Source: OCS116 cluster bacterium AG-390-I16 (GTDB lineage: Bacteria > Pseudomonadota > Alphaproteobacteria > MED-G09). Taken from it: DNA of 64,000 nt. The stretch is taken from NCBI GenBank assembly GCA_003279705.1, contig QCGZ01000004.1:1-64000 (forward strand). The letters run 5' to 3'. This document shows positions 43,299-53,252 of the stretch, piece by piece. The notes below the pieces were generated by a model. That model searched no databases, had not been told where the DNA came from, and saw only the letters and a list, made by a program, of their open reading frames with translations. The translations under genes and the position numbers were made by a program. The first letter of the stretch is position 1. Each line of letters begins with the position of its first letter.

Positions 43299-44579
43299 TT
43301 ATTCAGCCTTACTTGTTAAAGACGAAATTATCTTGATGAAAAAAGTTCCTCTATCTTCATAATTTCTAAATTGGTCATGAGAACTACATCCAGGTGATAA
43401 AAGTATTGAACCTTTTTTATTTTTCTTAGCTGCTTTAAGTGCCGCTTTTGTTGCATCTGATAAATTTTTATAGATAGATGGTTTCTTTACACTTGGAGAT
43501 AATTTTTTTATTTCACTGGCTGCTGAACCTATCAAAAAAATTCCTTTAATTTCACTCGAAGATAAATTTAACTTTGAAAGATCATTGTTTTTTGAATAAC
43601 CGCCTCCTATCCAAAAAATATCTTTAAAAGAGTGAATTGCTAAATTAGCTGCTGAAACATTTGTAGCCTTAGAGTCATTAATAAATCTTATAGAGCCGTC
43701 ATCATAGACCAACTCCATTCTATGTTTTAACCCTTTAAACTCTTTTATTCTTTTTCTTATAACCCCTTTTTCAATCTTAAAAATTTCTAAAACTTTTTCT
43801 ATTGCCTCAAAATTATATGGTAAATTCACATCAACAGATAAATCAGTTTTTGTGAACAGAATTTTTTTGGATTTCAAATTTTTATCTGCAATATACTTTG
43901 AATACTTATCGTCAATGGAAATAATCGAGTAATCATTTTTATCCTGATTTTTAAAAATATTTGATTTTATATCCCTGTATTCAATCATATTGGAGTGTCT
44001 ATCCAGATGGTCTTCGGAAATATTCAACAATACAGCTATTTCAGGTTTCAATTTTGTATCAATCTCGAGCTGAAAAGAAGAAATTTCAATAATATAAATT
44101 GTTTTTTTATTACCTTTTTTTAATTTTAAAATAGGTTTTCCAATATTACCCGCCAATCTAACATCAAAGCCCTCTTTCTTTAAAATCTCGTATATAATTG
44201 ATGCAGTGGAAGTTTTACCATTTGTTCCGGTAATTGCTATCATTGTCCCTCTGTGAAAATCTTTTCCTCTTGCCATTTCAAAAAGTGTTATATCACTGCA
44301 AATTTTCGTATTTTTTTTAATTAAGTTTTTTAATTTTTTCTTCCTTTTTAGATCAATTCCTGGTGAAGGAAAAAATGAATATAAATCAGTCCATGGCCAT
44401 TCTTCAATTTCTTTCAAAATCAATTTCTTTTTTGTAAATTTTTTTCTTATACTTGGATTATCGTCCCATACATAGACATTAGCACCATTAGAATTTAATG
44501 TTTCTGCTATAGAAGAACCTGTAATACCTAGTCCATATATACCAATATTCTTAGATTTAAATTGATCAAAATTTAACAT
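43299..44579 (-). CDS. murD: UDP-N-acetylmuramoylalanine--D-glutamate ligase
   Basis: GITGTNGKTSTA-type Mur ligase motif, HRMELV, NDSKATN. Confidence 0.95.
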   Translation of the reverse strand: MLNFDQFKSKNIGIYGLGITGSSIAETLNSNGANVYVWDDNPSIRKKFTKKKLILKEIEEWPWTDLYSFFPSPGIDLKRKKKLKNLIKKNTKICSDITLFEMARGKDFHRGTMIAITGTNGKTSTASIIYEILKKEGFDVRLAGNIGKPILKLKKGNKKTIYIIEISSFQLEIDTKLKPEIAVLLNISEDHLDRHSNMIEYRDIKSNIFKNQDKNDYSIISIDDKYSKYIADKNLKSKKILFTKTDLSVDVNLPYNFEAIEKVLEIFKIEKGVIRKRIKEFKGLKHRMELVYDDGSIRFINDSKATNVSAANLAIHSFKDIFWIGGGYSKNNDLSKLNLSSSEIKGIFLIGSAASEIKKLSPSVKKPSIYKNLSDATKAALKAAKKNKKGSILLSPGCSSHDQFRNYEDRGTFFIKIISSLTSKAE

Positions 44580-44580
44580 T

Positions 44581-45669
44581 CTACCTCAACTTTAAAGTCG
44601 CCAGACCAATGATTGCTAAAATAAGCGAGATAATCCAAAATCTTATTACTATTGTGGACTCTGACCAGCCTTTCTGTTCAAAATGATGATGAAGCGGAGC
44701 CATCATAAAAACTCTTTTACCAATTAACTTATATGAAAGTACTTGAATAATTACTGATGAAGCCTCGAGAACAAATAAACCACCAATGATAAATAGAACA
44801 ATCTCATGTTTTACACTAATAGCAACAGACGCAATCAAACCGCCAAGGGATAGTGAACCAGTATCGCCCATAAAAATCATTGCTGGAGGAGCATTAAACC
44901 ATAAAAAACCTAAGCCTGCTCCAAATAATGCAGCACAAATAACCACTATTTCTCCTACATCTGGAATAAATTGAATATAAAGATAATTTGAAAAAACATA
45001 ATTACCGACTAGATATGAAATTACACCCATTGATGAAGCTGTTATCATTACTGGTATAATGGCTAAACCATCTAAACCATCTGTTAAGTTTACAGCATTG
45101 GTAGTTCCAACTAAAACACATAGAGAAAAAAGAATAAAAAACCAACTCGAAACAAAGAACGGGGATTTAAAGAAAGGTATATAAATTGAATAATTATTCC
45201 CATCTGGAAAATTTTTTAAAATTAGAAAAACTATTGATAAAGATAATAATATTTGTATTAATAATTTAATTTTCCAATTAATTCCATCAGACGATGATTT
45301 TTTAATTTTTTTATAGTCATCTGCAAAACCCAAAGCTCCAAAACCCATAGTTGAATAAAGAATAATCCAAATAAATTTATTACTTAAGTCAGACCAGATC
45401 AAGGAGCTAGAGATCAAGGAAAAAATTATTAGAATCCCCCCCATAGTTGGTGTTCCAACTTTTGTAAGTAAATGCGATGGTGGCCCATCTTGTCGAATTG
45501 GTTGTCCCTTTTTTTGTTTTTGTTCCATAAATATAATAAATTTTGATCCAAAACAAAGGCATATAAATAAAGAAGTTAATACCGCAAATGCTGATCTAAC
45601 GGTGATATAGTTAAAAATATTTAAACTGTTGAAGTCAGAAAGGAAATTTTCAAGAAGATATAAAATCAT
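44581..45669 (-). CDS. mraY: Phospho-N-acetylmuramoyl-pentapeptide transferase
   Basis: GTPTMGGILI, NLTDGLDGLAI, FMGDTGSLSLGG, HHHFEQKGW. Confidence 0.97.
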   Translation of the reverse strand: MILYLLENFLSDFNSLNIFNYITVRSAFAVLTSLFICLCFGSKFIIFMEQKQKKGQPIRQDGPPSHLLTKVGTPTMGGILIIFSLISSSLIWSDLSNKFIWIILYSTMGFGALGFADDYKKIKKSSSDGINWKIKLLIQILLSLSIVFLILKNFPDGNNYSIYIPFFKSPFFVSSWFFILFSLCVLVGTTNAVNLTDGLDGLAIIPVMITASSMGVISYLVGNYVFSNYLYIQFIPDVGEIVVICAALFGAGLGFLWFNAPPAMIFMGDTGSLSLGGLIASVAISVKHEIVLFIIGGLFVLEASSVIIQVLSYKLIGKRVFMMAPLHHHFEQKGWSESTIVIRFWIISLILAIIGLATLKLR

Positions 45670-47072
45670 TACGCTATATTCCTTAACAACTTTTCTTCAT
45701 TTAAATAATTAAGGATAATTTTAATTTTGCTCTTGGAAGAACCTTTTATTAATAAAATATCTTCATTATTAATTTTTTTATTCAATTGCTTAATTAGTTC
45801 TTCAGGTTTTTGAGCAAAAGCACCCTTTTTATCATTTGATAGATTATCCCAAAGATATTTCATTCTTTTTCCAGAACAAAAAACAAGATTAATATTTGTT
45901 TTATTAATAAATTTAGCAATTTTTATATGAAATTCCTCTGAAAATTTACCAAGCTCCAGCATCTCTCCAAGTATTAATATTTTTCTCTTATCCTTATAAA
46001 AATCTATATCAGTTAGTAAATTAATTGATGAAATCATTGATTCCGGGTTGGCATTAAAACTTTCATCAATAATTTGAATTTTTTTATTTTGAAAAGATAA
46101 GTCATAAGTCAAACCCCTTCCTTCAATAGGACTAAAATTTGATAATTTTTTGGTTATATTTGTTAAGGGTAAATTTAGGATGTTGCATACAGATAAAACA
46201 GCTAATGCATTAAATGCCATATGCAATCCAGGGGCAAACATTTTAAAATTTAAAGGCTTAGAATTTATTTTTGCTTCTATAAATGATCCTTGAGGAAAAT
46301 ATTTATAATTAATTAAAGAGTTTTTAGTTTCATCTTTTTTACCAAAACTTATTAATTCTATATTATTTTTTTCACATAAATTATTAGTGGATTTATTAAT
46401 AGAAATATTTTCATTTAGCACTAAGAAGCCGCCTGGTTTTATTCCATTAATTATTTCAAGTTTTTCTTTCAAAATCTCTTTTTTTGATTTAAAAAATTTT
46501 ATGTGAGCACTTCCGACATTATTAATTAATCCAATATCAGGCTTAATAATCTTACTAAGATAAGAAATTTCACCATAATTATTCATACCAACTTCAAAAA
46601 TAGAAAAGTCAGTATTTGATGGCATCCTTGATAATGATAATGAAACCCCTATTTTATTATTATATGAAGATTCTGAATAATGAATTCTGCCATAATCAAT
46701 TAAAGATGAGGCTAACATTTCTTTGACAGTTGTCTTACCAGAGCTGCCAGTAACAGCTATGATTTTTCCTTTATTTCTCTCTCTTGACGACTTTCCAAGA
46801 CATACTAAAGCTTTTAAAACGTCATTAACTACGACAACTTTATTTTCATGATTAAGCACAGGAGCATTTGAAATAACTATTGAGGCCCCCTTCTTAATTG
46901 CCTCACCAATAAATTGATGGCCATCATAATTAGGCCCAGCTAAAGCAAAAAAAATATCACCTTTATTGATAGTTCTTGTATCAATTGAGACACCTGAAGC
47001 ATTCCAATTTGATGGTCCATGACCATTTGTAATTTTTAATACATCTTCCCCTTTCCAAAGAATTTTATCCAT
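45669..47072 (-). CDS. murF: UDP-MurNAc-tripeptide--D-Ala-D-Ala ligase
   Basis: IAVTGSSGKTTVKEML, DESFNANPESM. Start moved from 47111 to the ATG at 47072 (MDKILWKG). Confidence 0.94.
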   Translation of the reverse strand: MDKILWKGEDVLKITNGHGPSNWNASGVSIDTRTINKGDIFFALAGPNYDGHQFIGEAIKKGASIVISNAPVLNHENKVVVVNDVLKALVCLGKSSRERNKGKIIAVTGSSGKTTVKEMLASSLIDYGRIHYSESSYNNKIGVSLSLSRMPSNTDFSIFEVGMNNYGEISYLSKIIKPDIGLINNVGSAHIKFFKSKKEILKEKLEIINGIKPGGFLVLNENISINKSTNNLCEKNNIELISFGKKDETKNSLINYKYFPQGSFIEAKINSKPLNFKMFAPGLHMAFNALAVLSVCNILNLPLTNITKKLSNFSPIEGRGLTYDLSFQNKKIQIIDESFNANPESMISSINLLTDIDFYKDKRKILILGEMLELGKFSEEFHIKIAKFINKTNINLVFCSGKRMKYLWDNLSNDKKGAFAQKPEELIKQLNKKINNEDILLIKGSSKSKIKIILNYLNEEKLLRNIA

Positions 47073-48495
47073 TAGCATTCTCCAGAAAATTTTTAACAAC
47101 ATCCATATCACTAAAATATGTTTTTTTACCTTTTTCTATTTGATAGCTCTCATGTCCTTTCCCAGCAATTATGAATATATCTCCTGAATTAGCTTCAGAT
47201 AAACCATACTCAATGGCCTCCTTTCTATTAAAAATTATTTGAGCGCTAGGGCATCCTTTTTGTATCATTTTAGCTATATTACTTGGATCTTCGTATCTTG
47301 GATTATCATTGGTTATAATTACTTTATTTGAAAACCTCTCTGCTATTTCTCCCATTATTTTTCTTTTTGAAACATCTCTATCACCACCACAACCAAAGGC
47401 TAAAATAATATTTTTTGATAAAGAATTTGCGTATTGCAAAACCGATAAAAGAGCATGAGGAGTATGCGCATAATCAATTATAATTTTTGAATTATTTTTT
47501 GATTCAATAGTATTCATCCTTCCGTAAACAGGTTTAATATTTTCTATTACCGAAAAAACATCTTTATAATTTGCTCCAGATGTTATTGCTAAACCAGCAG
47601 CACAGAGAGCATTTGATATTTGAAAGTATGCTTGAAGATTAAAGTTAAATGAAAAAATTTCATCATTATATAATATTTCTACCTTATGACCTGTAGCAAT
47701 ATTTTCTGAAGAAAGAATCTTTAATTTTTCAGCATTAATACCAATATCAAAAATATTTCTATTAAATTTTTTTAATTTTTCAAAAAATTTTATACCCTCG
47801 TCATTATCTGTAAAAATTACTGATGTTTTCTCAAAGGGAAGGATGTTATTAAAAAGTTTAAACTTAGTATTAGAGTACTCCTGTATAGATTTATGATAAT
47901 CCATATGATCTAAGCTTAAGTTAGTAAAACAGGCAGACTCCAGATCAACAGAATTAATACGATATTGATCAATAGCATGACTTGATACCTCTAATGCTAA
48001 ATTTGATACCTTCAATTTTGCAAGTTTATCTAATATTTGATGAAGCTTAATTGGGCAAGGAGTTGTGTTGCTAGTATTAATATTTAGATTTTCTGATCTA
48101 ACACCTAGCGTTCCAATTGTTGCAGAATTATAACCAAGCAGTTCCCATATTTGATATAAAAAATCTACAGTTGATGTTTTACCATTTGTTCCGGTAACTG
48201 CGCAAATTGTGTCAGGTGAACCAGGGAAAAATAATTTAGATAATTGAGATAGTTTTTTTCTTGGATTTTGATTAAAAATTACTGGAATATTTTCTTTCTT
48301 AATTCTTTTATTTGAAGTTAAAATTGCAACCGCACCTTTTTTAACAGCTTCATCAATATAATCTTCCCCATTGTTTTTAATACCATCAATTGCAACAAAA
48401 AGGTTTCCATTTTTAATTAATTTACTATTGGATTGAATACCAGATAAACTAATATTATCTTCAAATGTATCATCAATTAATCTAAGAGGTATCAC
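47065..48495 (-). CDS. murE: UDP-MurNAc-Ala-Glu--diamino-acid ligase
   Basis: AVTGTNGKTSTVDF, TNDNPRYEDP (meso-DAP DNPR motif), AGKGHESYQ. Confidence 0.96.
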   Translation of the reverse strand: MIPLRLIDDTFEDNISLSGIQSNSKLIKNGNLFVAIDGIKNNGEDYIDEAVKKGAVAILTSNKRIKKENIPVIFNQNPRKKLSQLSKLFFPGSPDTICAVTGTNGKTSTVDFLYQIWELLGYNSATIGTLGVRSENLNINTSNTTPCPIKLHQILDKLAKLKVSNLALEVSSHAIDQYRINSVDLESACFTNLSLDHMDYHKSIQEYSNTKFKLFNNILPFEKTSVIFTDNDEGIKFFEKLKKFNRNIFDIGINAEKLKILSSENIATGHKVEILYNDEIFSFNFNLQAYFQISNALCAAGLAITSGANYKDVFSVIENIKPVYGRMNTIESKNNSKIIIDYAHTPHALLSVLQYANSLSKNIILAFGCGGDRDVSKRKIMGEIAERFSNKVIITNDNPRYEDPSNIAKMIQKGCPSAQIIFNRKEAIEYGLSEANSGDIFIIAGKGHESYQIEKGKKTYFSDMDVVKNFLENANG

Positions 48496-50258
48496 AGAGA
48501 ATTCTCCTCAATTAAATTATTTTTTGAGATATCTTTTTTTACATCTTTTACATCTTTATCAACATTATATTCAACATTTAAGATTGGAGCTATTAATCGA
48601 ATAACCTCACCTGCTGTAGGTCCAGCATTATGAAATGAGCTTCCCCCCATAATGCCTCTTGAAGGATTCTCTTTAGGTCTTTCATAGCTTACCAAAATAA
48701 CATACTTAGGATCCCAGCCCGGAAATGCACCTACAAAAGATGTTCGATTTCCACACCCAGTGTAAGCTCCATTACATGGAATATCCGCTGTTCCAGTTTT
48801 ACCAATAACAGCATAACCTTCAATATCAGCTTTTTGTCCTGATCCATGCTTAACAACCTGACGCATCGCATAAATTGTTTTTGTACTTGTATTTTTTCTT
48901 ATAACCCTATTCTCTTTTTTTGAATTATTGTAATAATTAAGAGAAGGCTGAATTTTATAACCGCCATTTACCATCGTAGCTACAGAAGAAGTAAAAGACA
49001 AAGGAACAACGCTTAAACCTTGACCAAATGAAATTGTAATCATTGAATTATCTGTCCACCTTTCAGGTAAGATGGGTGATCCTGTTTCATAAACCTCAAG
49101 TAAATATTCGTCTAAAAGGCCTACTTTCTGTAAAAAAGATTTCTGATTTTCTCTTCCAACTTTTATTGCAATCTGTGCCATACATCGATTAGAAGATCTA
49201 ACCAAACAATCTACTGAATTAATTAAATTTTCTGAACTCTGATTTCTGTAATTATTTAAACACCTATTTGCTGCTATTTTTATACAAATGTTATCATCAA
49301 ATTTATCATTAAGATCTATTTGGGAACTCTCAAGGCCCATGGCTAATGTCATTATTTTCATAACTGAACCAAGCTCATAACTACCTTGGAAAACTTGATT
49401 AAATGTAGATTCTTTTACTGCGCCATTTGTATAATTTTTATTAATCATATTTGGATCAAATGTTGGTAGTGACGCTGAGGCAATAATTTGTCCGTTATTT
49501 GCATCCATAACTATACCAAAGCCACTTTCAGCACCATATAATTCAATTCCTTTTGCAATTTGATCTTCAAGGTGAAATTGAACAGATATATCAATACTAA
49601 GTTTAATATCTTCGTGGAGGATTTTAGATTTTGGTATTGTTTTTTCAATTCCAGATAAGCCAATTAGGTCTCTTCCTGAATATCCTATTATATGAGATGC
49701 CAGTTGTTTGTTGATATAAATTCTTCTCCAAACAGAATGAAACTCTACCTCAGCCACACCAGAATTTAAAATATCGTAATATTGAATATCATTTATATTA
49801 TCCGCAATCTCAACATAACTTTTATTTTCAAGTTTATTTAGAAACACATCCTTATTTAGTTCAGGAATCACCGCCTTTATCATTCGAGCAGTTTCTTCTG
49901 GGTTAACTGGATTTCTAATAGAAGCCCTTTTTGTCTCTATTGTCGTAGCTAATAATTTATCATTTCTATCATAAATTTCTGGTAAAGGATTTTTGATTGA
50001 ATTTGATATAATTTTATTTGGCTTGCTTAAGATTTCACCTGGAAATATTGCTAGTGATGTACTTCTAACTATAAAAATCGCGAAGACAAAAATAAATAAA
50101 AACTTCGCTAAATGAACCCTCTCTCTACTTAAGGATATTTTATCAATATCATTTCGATTATTATTTAGCCCTTTATGGCTGTCATGAAACAAAAAACTAA
50201 GATCATTACCTGCTGTAGCCTTAACATTTGTAAATTTATTTTTCTTTAAATTAACCAT
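48492..50258 (-). CDS. ftsI: Penicillin-binding protein 3 / FtsI transpeptidase
   Basis: GSVMKIMT (SxxK), SSN, KTGTAD motifs. Confidence 0.95.
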   Translation of the reverse strand: MVNLKKNKFTNVKATAGNDLSFLFHDSHKGLNNNRNDIDKISLSRERVHLAKFLFIFVFAIFIVRSTSLAIFPGEILSKPNKIISNSIKNPLPEIYDRNDKLLATTIETKRASIRNPVNPEETARMIKAVIPELNKDVFLNKLENKSYVEIADNINDIQYYDILNSGVAEVEFHSVWRRIYINKQLASHIIGYSGRDLIGLSGIEKTIPKSKILHEDIKLSIDISVQFHLEDQIAKGIELYGAESGFGIVMDANNGQIIASASLPTFDPNMINKNYTNGAVKESTFNQVFQGSYELGSVMKIMTLAMGLESSQIDLNDKFDDNICIKIAANRCLNNYRNQSSENLINSVDCLVRSSNRCMAQIAIKVGRENQKSFLQKVGLLDEYLLEVYETGSPILPERWTDNSMITISFGQGLSVVPLSFTSSVATMVNGGYKIQPSLNYYNNSKKENRVIRKNTSTKTIYAMRQVVKHGSGQKADIEGYAVIGKTGTADIPCNGAYTGCGNRTSFVGAFPGWDPKYVILVSYERPKENPSRGIMGGSSFHNAGPTAGEVIRLIAPILNVEYNVDKDVKDVKKDISKNNLIEENSL

Positions 50259-50546
50259 TTAGTTTTTTTCTATTTCTTGATTAATAAATTCAATGTTTTC
50301 ACCCTTTGAAGGTGATAGCCTAAGCTGTGGATAGTATTTCTCCGATAATTTCTGAAGCCTTTCAGGGCTTGTCCTTACAACCCAATCTGTTTTTAGGAGT
50401 ATTTCTTTATTCTGTTCTTTTTTTAAGGAATAATTAATATTATTTAGCTGTCTAACCTTATCTTTAATTTCATGACTAATTATTTGATTAAACACTATTA
50501 ACGAAATGAAGGTGAAAAAAAGACTATAGACAAATAATTTAAACAC
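50259..50546 (-). CDS. ftsL: FtsL-like division protein
   Basis: 95 aa, single N-terminal TM plus coiled coil, between rsmH and ftsI. Confidence 0.75.
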   Translation of the reverse strand: MFKLFVYSLFFTFISLIVFNQIISHEIKDKVRQLNNINYSLKKEQNKEILLKTDWVVRTSPERLQKLSEKYYPQLRLSPSKGENIEFINQEIEKN

Positions 50547-51519
50547 TTACACCTCCATATTTTATAAAATTATGTGAATTATTTTTTAAAATTTCTTGTG
50601 CAGATGTTCTGTATACATATCGTAAATGAGCTGATCGAGATCTTGGGTTTTCTTTTATTTCACTTTTAGTAGGTTTTGTAACTCTCTTTGTTTTATAGTA
50701 AAAAGGTAACTCAGTATTACCTAAAGAATATTTCTTCTCTGAAATCGAATTATATTTTATAAAATTTTTGACAATTCTATCTTCTAAAGAATGAAATGAA
50801 ATGACTATTAATTTCCCGCCTTCATTTAAAATACTCTCTGAAGATATTAACGCACTATATAATTCTTTTAATTCATCATTTAAATAAATTCTTAATCCTT
50901 GAAAAGTCTTCGTTGAAGGGTGAATTTTATGATATTTTCCAGCTTTTGATTTTTTAATAATATTAGATAATTCAAAAGTAGTTTGAATTTTTTTTATTTT
51001 TCTTTGTTCAATTATATTCTTGGCAATTCTTCTTGATTTTCTCTCTTCCCCAAATAAATAAATGATATTTGCTAAATCTTCTTCTTTATATTTATTTATT
51101 ATATCAAATACCGATGTTTTATTATCGTCCATTCTCATATCTAATGGAGCATCATAGCGAAATGAAAAGCCTCTTTCTGGAGTATCAAGCTGCATTGAAG
51201 AAACCCCTAAATCAATAAAAATAGCATCAACTTTTTTAATACCAATCTTTGAAATATGATTTGTTAATTCTCCAAACCTTCCATTAATTAAAGTTAGCCT
51301 ATCGCCATATGATTTATAGCGATCTTGATTTAAAGAAAATACCATTGGGTCTCTGTCAATGCCAATTACATGACAATCGGCACTATCAAGAATTTTTCTA
51401 GTATGTCCTCCCGCACCTAAAGTGCAATCAATATAGGTTTCATTTGATTTTGGATTTAATATTTCTAAAACTTCATTCATCATTACCGATTTATGAGTTG
51501 GAATATTATTATCCATCAA
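50539..51519 (-). CDS. rsmH: 16S rRNA (cytosine1402-N4)-methyltransferase
   Basis: HKSVMMNEVLEIL, DCTLGAGGHTR, DLGVSSMQLDTPERGFSF. Confidence 0.97.
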   Translation of the reverse strand: MMDNNIPTHKSVMMNEVLEILNPKSNETYIDCTLGAGGHTRKILDSADCHVIGIDRDPMVFSLNQDRYKSYGDRLTLINGRFGELTNHISKIGIKKVDAIFIDLGVSSMQLDTPERGFSFRYDAPLDMRMDDNKTSVFDIINKYKEEDLANIIYLFGEERKSRRIAKNIIEQRKIKKIQTTFELSNIIKKSKAGKYHKIHPSTKTFQGLRIYLNDELKELYSALISSESILNEGGKLIVISFHSLEDRIVKNFIKYNSISEKKYSLGNTELPFYYKTKRVTKPTKSEIKENPRSRSAHLRYVYRTSAQEILKNNSHNFIKYGGVSV

Positions 51520-51995
51520 TCTATTTCCTCAAATTTAACTTTATTTAAACCAACAGGGCCTATCAGATTTCTGTGTTCAAGAGCCTTAACTTTTGCCTTT
51601 TCTTTAAATTCCTCAAAATCATTAGGGTTCCAAACTTGAAACTTTCTACCTTGACCAACAAAAACAGCTTTATTTTTCAAGTTTGCGTGTTCCATTAGGC
51701 TTTCTGGCAAAGATATCCTTCCATCTTGGTCATACGATAGATTGTATGTGTCAGCAAAAAGTGATGTGGATAATGCATCTGTTTCTTCTGCAAATAACTG
51801 CATTCTCTCTACACTTTCTGAAATTTGATTTATCAACTCCAGACCCCCTCCATCAATAGATTTTGATGTAAAAGAGGGAAATAAATAAACGCCAGGGTAG
51901 CCTTGGAACTCAAGAACAGTCCTAAAAGATGCAGGAATTGAAATCCTGCCCTTAGCATCAATTTTATTAACCGCGCTTGATAAAAATATTTTCAA
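51516..51995 (-). CDS. mraZ: MraZ transcriptional regulator (TTG start)
   Basis: NKIDAKGRISIPASFR and DQDGRISLPESL SpoVT/AbrB-like repeats; GGAGG before TTG. Confidence 0.96.
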   Translation of the reverse strand: MKIFLSSAVNKIDAKGRISIPASFRTVLEFQGYPGVYLFPSFTSKSIDGGGLELINQISESVERMQLFAEETDALSTSLFADTYNLSYDQDGRISLPESLMEHANLKNKAVFVGQGRKFQVWNPNDFEEFKEKAKVKALEHRNLIGPVGLNKVKFEEID

Positions 51996-52057
51996 AAAAC
52001 CCTCCAGTTTTTTTAAACAAAAGAATAACCTGATCTTATAAAAATAAGACTTAAATA

Positions 52058-52092
52058 TGGATTATCATGGGATATTATGGGAGTCAATGGGA
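52058..52092 (+). promoter_or_regulatory. Putative MraZ operator: four TGG(G)N repeats with exact 10-bp period
   Basis: TGGAT-TATCA-TGGGA-TATTA-TGGGA-GTCAA-TGGGA at 52058, 52068, 52078, 52088, upstream of mraZ. Confidence 0.75.
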
Positions 52093-52146
52093 TTTAATTA
52101 AAAAATACGCACAAAGTTACTTTTAAAAATTTTAATTCTCTGAAAA

Positions 52147-52497
52147 TGTCAGATGATTTATAAGCCGGGTTCTGTACTTTAAAAAAGCGATGATCATTCA
52201 TCTTGAGTATACGTTGCCGTATACCTCTAGCAACCTACCCGAATAACTAGAAAGAGAAATTCTCTGGCTAAGCCAACGTTATTCCTATTTGGTCTTGCTC
52301 CCAGTGGGGTTTACCCTGCCAAATATGTTACCATATAAGCGGTGCGCTCTTACCACACCTTTTCACCCTTGCCCTAAGGCGGTATATTTTCTGTGGCACT
52401 TTCCCTAAGGTCACCCTCGCCGGGTATTACCCGGCACTGTCTCTCATGGAGCCCGGACTTTCCTCTTTAAAAAAAGCGATCATCCAATCATCTGACA
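52147..52497 (-). ncRNA. rnpB: RNase P RNA (bacterial class A)
   Basis: Minus strand: GAGGAAAGTCCGGGCTCC, GTGCCACAGAAA, TACAGAACCCGGCTTATA; P1 TGTCAGATGAT/ATCATCTGACA closes the ends. Confidence 0.96.
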
Positions 52498-52544
52498 GTT
52501 TTGTAATATAAAAAAAATTGATTTTGGTCAATATTTTATAAATT

Positions 52545-53153
52545 TTAAGCCTTTGAACTTGGTCTTTCAGATAATTTCTGTTGATAGTCTTTTAAATTTT
52601 GAAACTCATCAGGAATTAGAATTTTTGGCCACTTGGCAAATTCAAAACATGTAAAAGCAGTTGTGTCAGCAACAGTATATCTATCTAAACAAATAAAATT
52701 TTTACCTTCAAGTTGTTCGTTTAACCATTTAAAAAATTTTAAGACTCTTGGTTTATTTGCTTCTGACCATTCCGGTACTTGTTCTTCTAAATGTGCCATA
52801 GCTGGATGTCCATGTCTAAAAACTGACGCAATTGGTATCATCAATAAAAGCTCTAAACGTCTTTGCCACATTTCAATTTGAGCTATTTCTTTAGGATTTT
52901 TTCCAAATAGGTTTGGTTCAGGATTTAATTCCTCTATGTATCTGCATATTGCTATCGACTCTGTTATGAAAGTTCCATCATCAAGTTCAAGAGCAGGTAC
53001 TTGTGATAAAGGGCTTATTTTCTTGTAATCATCTTTTTTATGATCACCTTTCATAATATCAATAGATTTAATCGGAATATCTATATTCTTTTCAGAAAGA
53101 AATACTCTAACCCTTCTAGCATTTGGTGCTGCACCACCATCATAAAAAATCAT
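52545..53153 (-). CDS. Glutathione S-transferase family protein
   Basis: MIFYDGGAAPNARRVRVFLSEKNI, SQVPALELDDGTFITESIAICRYIE; GGAGG before ATG at 53153 (track start 53222 too long). Confidence 0.9.
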   Translation of the reverse strand: MIFYDGGAAPNARRVRVFLSEKNIDIPIKSIDIMKGDHKKDDYKKISPLSQVPALELDDGTFITESIAICRYIEELNPEPNLFGKNPKEIAQIEMWQRRLELLLMIPIASVFRHGHPAMAHLEEQVPEWSEANKPRVLKFFKWLNEQLEGKNFICLDRYTVADTTAFTCFEFAKWPKILIPDEFQNLKDYQQKLSERPSSKA

Positions 53154-53252
53154 TTCTAATCTCCCTCCTAAAACAATTAAAAAATTTGATGACATTCTAT
53201 TTGTATTAGTTAATTTAATCATTAATTTATAAAAATGCTAGGGAGAACAAAA

